Shown here: piece after piece, positions 24,133 to 30,658 of the stretch
Layout: every line of letters begins with the position of its first letter
Position numbering within the stretch: the first letter of the stretch is position 1
Assembly: GCA_004357475.1 (NCBI GenBank)
Contig: SMWE01000076.1
Location: 1 to 38,500 of the forward strand
Length of the DNA stretch: 38,500 nt
Direction of reading: 5' to 3'
From: Gammaproteobacteria bacterium
GTDB lineage: Bacteria; Pseudomonadota; Gammaproteobacteria; Steroidobacterales; Woeseiaceae
Position numbers and translations under genes: made by a program
Notes under the pieces: generated by a model
What the model was told of the DNA's origin: nothing
Seen by the model: the letters and a program-made list of their open reading frames with translations, nothing else
The model's database searches: none

Positions 24133-26471
24133 GTGATTCGCGATTTGCCGACTTCTATCGCTTGAGCCACGCTGACCGCGTCAGGGTGCTGGCGGAGCGT
24201 GGCATGATATCGCCGGATGATGCCGAGGCGTTGCTGAGTGACCATTGTCTGTTGCCGGTGGATGCGGCCGACAAGATGATTGAAAACGTCATCGGTGTAT
24301 TCGGACTGCCACTTGCCATTGCACCGAACTTCTTGGTCAATAACAAAGACTACATCGTACCAATGGTGGTCGAGGAACCGTCGGTCGTCGCTGGCGTCAG
24401 CGGCGCCGCAAAACTGATCAGGGAAGCCGGTGGCTTTCATGTCAGGTCGACCCAGCCTGTACTGATCGGCCAGATTCAGCTTATCGATGTTGAGGAGCCT
24501 GATGCCCTTATTCAAACATTGCGTGGTTCGCAGGAGGAATTACTCGGCCTGGCGAACGAGTTGCAGCCCGGATTACAGGCGCGTGGCGGCGGCGCAAAGG
24601 GCATCGAGTATCGAAAGTTACAGCTGCCGGACGGCCGCTGGACCGTTGTGCTGCACGTCCTGGTCGATACGCGTGACGCAATGGGCGCCAACGCTGTCAA
24701 TACAATATGTGAAGGTATCGCCCCGCACCTGGAAAGAATATGCGGCGGCACTGTTGGCCTCAAAATTATCTCGAATCTCACCGATCGCTCGCTCGTTTCG
24801 GCGAAGGTGAAAATTTCACCGGCAGTGCTCGGGCACGGAGAATTTACGGGCGAGCAGGTTCGTGACAGCATTGTGCTGGCAAACGATTTTGCCAACATCG
24901 ACCCGTATCGTGCCGCGACTCACAACAAGGGCATCATGAACGGCATCGACGCAGTTGCCCTGGCAACCGGCAATGATTGGAGATCTCTGGAGGCTGGCGC
25001 ACACGCGTTTGCTGCACGGGATGGCGCATACCGGGCGCTGACAAGCTGGGTAGCAGATGCAGACGGCGACTTGCTCGGCGAACTGACGTTGCCTGTCAAG
25101 ATCGGCGTCGTCGGCGGCTCGCAGGCATTGAATCCGTCGGCGGCAACAGGCCTGAGAATAACAGGGGCAAAATCGGCACAGGAACTTGCCGAACTGATGG
25201 GTGCGGTCGGGCTTGCACAGAACTTTGCAGCGCTTCGCGTACTGGTTACCGATGGCATCCAGAAAAGTCACATGAGCCTGCACGCCCGCAGCGTTGCAGC
25301 ATCAGCCGGCGCGCCGGACGAGATTTTCGATCAGGTAGTCTCAGCTATGGTCAGCAGTGGTGACGTGAAGTCATGGAAGGCGGAAGAGCTGGTCAAGAGC
25401 TTGCAGACGTCTGATGGCGACACGGTAAAGATCCCGATATTGAAGACGTCCGGGAGCCTGCCACCTGGATCGGTTGTCGCGCCCGTTGAGGCTGCCGCGG
25501 AAAACGTTCCGGCGGTGCAGAAGCCTGACGGCGTGGCGGCAGGCAAGGTTATCCTGCTTGGTGAACATGCCGCCGTTTACGACCGGCATGTACTGGCACT
25601 GCCGCTCGAATCTGCAGTGAGCGTCCGCATTGCCGACACCGCATCGGGTATTCGGCTCTTGATCCCGGACTGGAACATTGAACAGCAACTCGATCCCGAT
25701 GCTCCGGTAAGAGGCGGCCATGCTGCAGTGTTGTCCCTGATCAGGCGATATTTCGGCGTAACAGAGCGTGGCTTCGATATTCATGTGCGGTCACGCATTC
25801 CGCTAGGGGCGGGCCTCGGATTTTCCGCAGCGCTCGCGGTGGCGACCATTCGTGCGTTCGACAAAATTGCCGGAAAAGGCATGAGCAACGTGGAGGTCGA
25901 GAAGCTGGCGTTCCAATGTGAAAAAATATCGCACGGAACGCCGTCCGGAATTGACAACAACATCGCGACTTTCGGCCAGCCCGTACTCTTCAGCAAGGGT
26001 ACCGGCTCCAGGACAAAGCCGGTCACGCTGACCGAGGTACCGCCACTCGTGATCGCATCAAGCGGAATCAGGGCAAATACAATAGAACAAGTGGCAGGCG
26101 TGCGCGCGCGATTCGACAAGAATCGTGAGCTCTACACCACCATCTTTGATGAAATCGGTGAAATCAGCATTGCCGGCGCGGTTGCGCTCAGGAATTGTGA
26201 TTACGAACAGCTCGGATCGTTGATGAATGTTTGCCAGGGCTTCCTGAACGCGATCGAGGTTTCCACGCCGGAACTCGAGACGATGATTGCAATCGCGAGG
26301 CAAAACGGCGCGATCGGTGCGAAACTGACAGGAGCAGGTGGTGGCGGATCGATCGTCGCACTGTGCCCGGACAAGGTCAGCGAGGTAACGCGGGCGCTGG
26401 ACGCGGCCGGATACCAGCTTGTACCAATGGAAAATCGCCAGGAGTCTTGTGGAAGCGCGGACGGTAAATAG
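24129..26471 (+). CDS. Bifunctional fusion: class II HMG-CoA reductase - mevalonate kinase
   Basis: 780 residues from TTG 24129, overlapping the previous stop as TTGA. Residues 1-425 are a class II HMG-CoA reductase: ENVIGVFGLP, VEEPSVVAG (Glu83), TRDAMGAN, GGTVGLKI, THNKGIMNG (Lys267), ATGNDWRS (Asp283) and SHMSLHAR (His381). These positions equal the catalytic numbering of the Pseudomonas mevalonii enzyme as I recall it, which supports the TTG start. An Ala/Pro/Val linker (about 426-471) joins a mevalonate kinase: GKVILLGEHAAVY (Lys473), PLGAGLGFSAALA, GTPSGIDNN (Asp609) and GAKLTGAGGGGS. The fusion carries out consecutive steps, HMG-CoA to mevalonate, then to mevalonate 5-phosphate. One oddity is Phe for the first Ser of GLGSSAA. 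Confidence 0.93.
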   Translation: MSDSRFADFYRLSHADRVRVLAERGMISPDDAEALLSDHCLLPVDAADKMIENVIGVFGLPLAIAPNFLVNNKDYIVPMVVEEPSVVAGVSGAAKLIREAGGFHVRSTQPVLIGQIQLIDVEEPDALIQTLRGSQEELLGLANELQPGLQARGGGAKGIEYRKLQLPDGRWTVVLHVLVDTRDAMGANAVNTICEGIAPHLERICGGTVGLKIISNLTDRSLVSAKVKISPAVLGHGEFTGEQVRDSIVLANDFANIDPYRAATHNKGIMNGIDAVALATGNDWRSLEAGAHAFAARDGAYRALTSWVADADGDLLGELTLPVKIGVVGGSQALNPSAATGLRITGAKSAQELAELMGAVGLAQNFAALRVLVTDGIQKSHMSLHARSVAASAGAPDEIFDQVVSAMVSSGDVKSWKAEELVKSLQTSDGDTVKIPILKTSGSLPPGSVVAPVEAAAENVPAVQKPDGVAAGKVILLGEHAAVYDRHVLALPLESAVSVRIADTASGIRLLIPDWNIEQQLDPDAPVRGGHAAVLSLIRRYFGVTERGFDIHVRSRIPLGAGLGFSAALAVATIRAFDKIAGKGMSNVEVEKLAFQCEKISHGTPSGIDNNIATFGQPVLFSKGTGSRTKPVTLTEVPPLVIASSGIRANTIEQVAGVRARFDKNRELYTTIFDEIGEISIAGAVALRNCDYEQLGSLMNVCQGFLNAIEVSTPELETMIAIARQNGAIGAKLTGAGGGGSIVALCPDKVSEVTRALDAAGYQLVPMENRQESCGSADGK

Positions 26472-26472
26472 C

Positions 26473-27024
26473 GTGTCATCCAGGAGCGAGTTGCTCATCC
26501 TTGTCGATACTGACGATCAGGAAATGGGGAATCTCAGCAAAGTCGAGTGTCACGACGGTGATGGCATATTGCATCGGGCGTTCTCGGTATTCCTGTTCAA
26601 CGACCAAGGAGAATTGTTACTACAACAGCGCAGCGCGGACAAACGTCTGTGGCCAATGTACTGGACGAATACCTGTTGCAGCCACCCGCGCCAGGATGAA
26701 TCGATGCAACTCGCGACAGAGCGGCGCCTGCAGCAGGAACTGGATACCGCTTCGGCGCTCGAGTTTATTTACAAATTCGCATACCAGGCAAGGTTCGGTG
26801 ATCTGGGCTCGGAAAATGAACTCTGCTCGGTCTATCTTGGCCGGCTTGAACGGGAAGCGACCGCAAACGACACGGAAATCGCCGCGTTACGCTATGCCGG
26901 TGTCAAGACATTGCAGGCGGAGATACAGTCGAACCCTGACAACTACACGCCGTGGTTCAAAATGGAGTGGCAACGCCTGAACGAAGAATTCCCGGATCGC
27001 CTATCCAAATACACTATGGTGTAA
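26473..27024 (+). CDS. idi: Isopentenyl-diphosphate delta-isomerase, type 1
   Basis: 183 residues from GTG 26473, 1 nt after the TAG of the fusion gene; ATG 26419 would overlap that gene by 53 nt and add 18 unlikely residues. With the GTG start, the SENELCSVY glutamates fall at 114 and 116, the same numbers as in E. coli Idi. The catalytic Cys is Cys69 in TNTCCSHP. The fold is Nudix-related, with the helix ATERRLQQEL. The enzyme interconverts IPP and DMAPP, needed because the mevalonate route makes only IPP. It closes the mevalonate operon. Confidence 0.93.
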   Translation: MSSRSELLILVDTDDQEMGNLSKVECHDGDGILHRAFSVFLFNDQGELLLQQRSADKRLWPMYWTNTCCSHPRQDESMQLATERRLQQELDTASALEFIYKFAYQARFGDLGSENELCSVYLGRLEREATANDTEIAALRYAGVKTLQAEIQSNPDNYTPWFKMEWQRLNEEFPDRLSKYTMV

Positions 27025-27054
27025 GGCGGAAGGCGACTCGAAGCGGAGGGTGTG

Positions 27055-27504
27055 ATGAATACCGATCGTCTCAATCGCTGGTTGACTCTTGGAGCTAATC
27101 TCGGCGTCCTGATTGGAATTGTTTTGTTGGTCATCGAAGTCAGGCAAAACAATGCGAACCTGGTCGCGCAGGCGCGCGCTACCTTCTATGCAGGGACCTC
27201 GGACGTGTGGGGCATGGTAGCGGAACAGCCCAGCCTGGCCGAAGTTCTTGCCAAGGAACTGAGCGGTGAAGAATTGACCACGGCGGAATTCGTTCAATTA
27301 TCTGCATACTTCACGAAAGTTTTGCTGTCCCATCAGTGGAGCTATCTCGAGTTACCTGAAGGAGAGTCTGCCGGTAATCTGTATTACCTGATAGGAAACT
27401 TTGAAGATTTTCCGACGCTCCGCTGGGTCTGGAAGAATCGCCAGTCGTTTTTCAAATCCGAATTCGTTGAGTACATGAACGAGAACATCGTTGACAAGAA
27501 ATGA
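27055..27504 (+). CDS. Small membrane-anchored protein of unknown function
   Basis: 149 residues; ATG 27055 has an excellent GGAGG 5 nt upstream (a GTG at 27052 is too close to it). One hydrophobic segment near 10-27 (LTLGANLGVLIGIVLLVIEV) is followed by RQNNANLVAQARATFY and a soluble region rich in aromatic residues (HQWSYLELPEG, RWVWKNRQSFF). I do not recognise a named family, though proteins with this RQNN-after-one-helix layout are frequent in marine gammaproteobacteria (recollection). It is 30 nt downstream of idi and may be read with the mevalonate operon, but nothing in its sequence links it to isoprenoids. Confidence 0.75.
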   Translation: MNTDRLNRWLTLGANLGVLIGIVLLVIEVRQNNANLVAQARATFYAGTSDVWGMVAEQPSLAEVLAKELSGEELTTAEFVQLSAYFTKVLLSHQWSYLELPEGESAGNLYYLIGNFEDFPTLRWVWKNRQSFFKSEFVEYMNENIVDKK

Positions 27505-27554
27505 CATGCACCATGTGATGGCTGTCCTCAATTTTGGATTGCTCGTCCCATAAA

Positions 27555-27578
27555 CAATCGCCCCCCAGCGGGCGATTG
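27555..27578. repeat. Perfect 9-bp palindrome, REP-like, possible terminator
   Basis: CAATCGCCC (27555-27563), six-base loop CCCAGC, GGGCGATTG (27570-27578). It shares the GCGGGCGATT core with the other REP units and sits between the convergent 27055-27504 gene and HMG-CoA synthase, followed by the T-containing TATTCTT. It could terminate transcription from the operon. Confidence 0.6.
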
Positions 27579-27703
27579 TATTCTTCGGGTGGTCCGTAAC
27601 GGCAAGTCAAACGCAGGTTGTAACCTGCTAATCAATGGTTATAACGGAAGTTCTAGCTTACGCTCAAACCGGTTGGAGTCCGCTCGCGCTGCGTGAGTTG
27701 TTT

Positions 27704-29176
27704 TCAGCTCACGTATCGATAGTATTCGATACCCAGATCCTGGAAATGGCGCTGATCGATGCGGCCGACTTTTTCGATGATGAATTCATCTTTCGGCAGA
27801 TAGGCGAGACCGGTAACACGCCGGCCGTCGTGCAGGGCTGCGTATTGTTTTTCGCTCAGGTCCACCGCGAATTCCATGGAGTCCGCCAGGCGGATCCTGG
27901 CGGTCGCCTCTCGCCAGTCATCCGCGACCACCAGCGGGATGACTTCGGCTGCGTCGCCGCTGCCATAGCCAAGTGTCAGCAATTCTTCACCAGTCAAATC
28001 GCGGTTCTCATCTACTGCCTGTTCAAATCCTGCCGCCATCCATGCGGGTAGTGCGGCGGTGTACAGGTTGCCGAGGTCGAGCATCGTGTCGCTGCCAAGC
28101 GCGAGTTTGTCGAGAATCTCACGACGATATTTTCGTGCCGCGCGGAAGATGCGGAAGACAGCCATGGTTAGCGGGTAGGCTTCGAAGTTGTGGCGTTCAG
28201 GATGGGCGAGGTCGGCTACTTCCGGCTTGCTCATCATCTCCTTGAGCAATTCCTCAGGCTCGACGCCCGCCTGGTAGCAATAAGAAGCAAGCTCGGCACG
28301 ATCGTCGGGAGTACCGCTAGGCAATGCAAACAGGTAGGCGATCGCATAGCCGGTTTCCGGCATCCTGCGATAGGGCCTGTGCATGAATATGGTTTGCAGG
28401 GTTTTCAGATACTCGCTCGCATTCAGCCCGCGCTTTTCATACATGTCATTCAAGGCATGCAAGGTCTCATCGATGTAGCAGGTGGTCGAGTACTTGCCGT
28501 TGAAGATCGGGAAGTCCTGTACCTGGTGACTTTCACTGCGGTCCTGACCGCAGAATCGCATCATCGGCTTGCGAAAGTCGATAATGCGGTAATCGGAAGC
28601 TGATCCAGATTTGGTCAGATCAACTGCCACGAGTTTTGGCTCTTCTTCCAGCAACATTGCAATCGCACCGGCACCCTGCGTCGGTTCACCGCTGCTGCCG
28701 CGCGCGTACTCCGCGATGTCGGCGCAAACGACAATTGCCTGGCTACCCGCGCCATCGAGCGCGAGATGACGCAATGCGCCTTTCATGCCGTATACACCGC
28801 CCAGGCAGGCATGCTTGAATTCCGGAACCTCGCAACTCCTGGCGATCGGCGAGGAGCCCTGCATTTCGAGCGCGCGGTCCACCATGCCCTTGACGATGAT
28901 TGCGCCGGCGGAATTATCCGTGCTGGACTCAGTACCCAGGCCAAGAAACTTGATACGCGCCGGGTCGATTTCATACTGCCTGATCAGGCGCATGACGGCC
29001 GTGGCGGCCATCGTATAAATGCTTTGATTGGGCCCGCGTACGCGAAAGCTGCGCCCCACAACCTCCCGTACCTTCGGCCACTGGTTACCGGTCCACTGAC
29101 ACCAGTCCTCCAGCCATACCCGATATGGCGGCACATAGGCGGCTAGCCCGCTTATTCCTATGCTTTTTCTATCCAT
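27704..29176 (-). CDS. Hydroxymethylglutaryl-CoA synthase
   Basis: 490 residues from ATG 29176 (MDRKSIGISGLAAYVPPYRV) with a weak AGG 6 nt upstream; GTG 29221 is possible but its AAAGG is too close. The catalytic triad is visible: Glu83 in GTESSTDNS, Cys124 in KHACLGGVYG and His266 in FMHRPYRRMPETG. It condenses acetyl-CoA with acetoacetyl-CoA to HMG-CoA, the entry step of the mevalonate pathway. At 490 residues it is longer than the roughly 390-residue enzymes of Gram-positive cocci. It is convergent with the operon rather than part of it, so must have its own promoter. No acetoacetyl-CoA thiolase gene lies in the window. Confidence 0.92.
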   Translation of the reverse strand: MDRKSIGISGLAAYVPPYRVWLEDWCQWTGNQWPKVREVVGRSFRVRGPNQSIYTMAATAVMRLIRQYEIDPARIKFLGLGTESSTDNSAGAIIVKGMVDRALEMQGSSPIARSCEVPEFKHACLGGVYGMKGALRHLALDGAGSQAIVVCADIAEYARGSSGEPTQGAGAIAMLLEEEPKLVAVDLTKSGSASDYRIIDFRKPMMRFCGQDRSESHQVQDFPIFNGKYSTTCYIDETLHALNDMYEKRGLNASEYLKTLQTIFMHRPYRRMPETGYAIAYLFALPSGTPDDRAELASYCYQAGVEPEELLKEMMSKPEVADLAHPERHNFEAYPLTMAVFRIFRAARKYRREILDKLALGSDTMLDLGNLYTAALPAWMAAGFEQAVDENRDLTGEELLTLGYGSGDAAEVIPLVVADDWREATARIRLADSMEFAVDLSEKQYAALHDGRRVTGLAYLPKDEFIIEKVGRIDQRHFQDLGIEYYRYVS

Positions 29177-29306
29177 GGATTGCCTGTCTAAACGTTCCTG
29201 TTTGCGGCCTGTAAAAGGCACAGCCTTTGAATTCTAGTTGTCCGGGCCCTTGCACTCAAGGCCGGCGGCTGGCCGACCACGCCCGTCCCTGTCATTGAGA
29301 CCGCAG

Positions 29307-30644
29307 TCAGATGGAAAATGCTGCGAAAAGTGCGACCAGGCTGAACATGATAATCAGGCCGGCGAAATAAGCGAATGTGAGAATCAGGAATTTCAGGATC
29401 GTGAACAACCGTCCCTGTTCGTAAACGCGGCGCAACGCCTTGTAAAGGTAGACCGGGACATACAGCAACGCCGCGAAGACGGTGATATCAACGGCGGGTT
29501 CAGGCACACGAAACAGTGTCCCCAGTCGTGTAAACAGGAGTTGCAGGCTCAGGATCAGGAAGACAAACGAGTGATAGTGCACCACGAATAACAGGTGTTC
29601 GACGTAGAAGCGCTTCGACAAGGGATACAGAATTTTCAGCACCAGCGCCATCAACGGCAGCAAAACGAATAATGCCGCCGGTACGTTGTCCAGAAGTTTG
29701 TTGACAAAGGCCCTGCCATCGTCCGCGATAACGCGGTCGCACGTGACCTGAAGGCGTTCTTCCGTCAGGCGCGATGCCAGCCACCGTGGCAGGTCCGCAC
29801 TGTCGAAGTCGTCAAGATCACAGTTACTGCCGGGCTCTTCGTCGTCATCTTCGGCGGCATCACCGGCGGTATCGGTGCCGCCCGGATCGACGACGATGAT
29901 CCCCTCTTCCGCCAGGTCACCTAATACCTCTTCGCGAATGGCATCCGCGTTATTGGCATTTTCCTCGCTGTCGGTGGCCGCCGGTGCCTGAGGTTCGAAC
30001 AGGATGCCCAGCTCTTCCCGCGGATCAAAAAAAGCGACCAGGAAGAAGAGGATGCTCAATACGAGGTACATGCGAAATGGCGGCATGACGCGCGCACGCC
30101 GGCCCTCGAGATAATCGCGAGTCAGTTGCCCCGGGCGAATTACCAGCGGCACCAGCGTGCGCCAGAGGCGGGAATCCAGTTCCAGCAGATCGCCGACGGC
30201 ATCCCTGAGCAATTCCCATACGCTGATGAGCCTGCTGGTTGCACGCTGCCCGCAATTGCCGCAGTACTGTCCGTCGAGTTTGGTGCCGCAATTCAGACAG
30301 ACTTCAACCGGCTTTTGCTTGTCTTCGGCGATATCAATGTGGCGCAATACACGACCGGACGCCTCGAACCGGCCTGCGAAGCGATCGATTACCGATTGCC
30401 GCATCGCCTCTGCCTGCTCCGACAAATACCGCTCGAGGTCAGCGTCACTGACAAAGTAATAATGGGCGATGCGGCGGGCGCGACCCTGATCGTCGTCTTC
30501 CTGTTCAAAAACAAGCGCGCGGTATATCCCGGAGACCTGCAACATCTCCTCGACGTGATGGGTCAGCCACTCATCGAATTGATCGACGATCTCGCGATCA
30601 ACACTGATCGTGACCTCATAGATGGGCCCGGAGGTGTTTGTCAT
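29307..30644 (-). CDS. DUF4286 - DUF3667 fusion membrane protein
   Basis: 445 residues. The N-terminal 100 or so (PIYEVTISVDREIVDQFDEWLTHHV) is a DUF4286 domain, a ferredoxin-fold type small domain. Next comes a zinc ribbon with CLNCG...CGNCGQ (about 116-133). The DUF3667 part contains LTRDYLEGRRARVMPPFRMYLVLS and several membrane helices, with a long acidic loop (about 225-290) between the first helix and the C-terminal helices. The function of both domains is unknown. It lies 14 nt downstream of the fadE stop on the minus strand, so read-through from fadE is likely. Confidence 0.82.
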   Translation of the reverse strand: MTNTSGPIYEVTISVDREIVDQFDEWLTHHVEEMLQVSGIYRALVFEQEDDDQGRARRIAHYYFVSDADLERYLSEQAEAMRQSVIDRFAGRFEASGRVLRHIDIAEDKQKPVEVCLNCGTKLDGQYCGNCGQRATSRLISVWELLRDAVGDLLELDSRLWRTLVPLVIRPGQLTRDYLEGRRARVMPPFRMYLVLSILFFLVAFFDPREELGILFEPQAPAATDSEENANNADAIREEVLGDLAEEGIIVVDPGGTDTAGDAAEDDDEEPGSNCDLDDFDSADLPRWLASRLTEERLQVTCDRVIADDGRAFVNKLLDNVPAALFVLLPLMALVLKILYPLSKRFYVEHLLFVVHYHSFVFLILSLQLLFTRLGTLFRVPEPAVDITVFAALLYVPVYLYKALRRVYEQGRLFTILKFLILTFAYFAGLIIMFSLVALFAAFSI

Positions 30645-30658
30645 GGATCAGACTGCCG

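Noticed and set aside
24129-26471. HMG-CoA reductase as a mevalonate-degrading enzyme
   Set aside because: Its closest recalled relative is catabolic, but fusion to mevalonate kinase and neighbours for all later steps argue for biosynthesis.
27690-27715. CGTGAG/CTCACG hairpin at the HMG-CoA synthase stop as a terminator
   Set aside because: Only 6 bp of stem and no U-tract on either strand.
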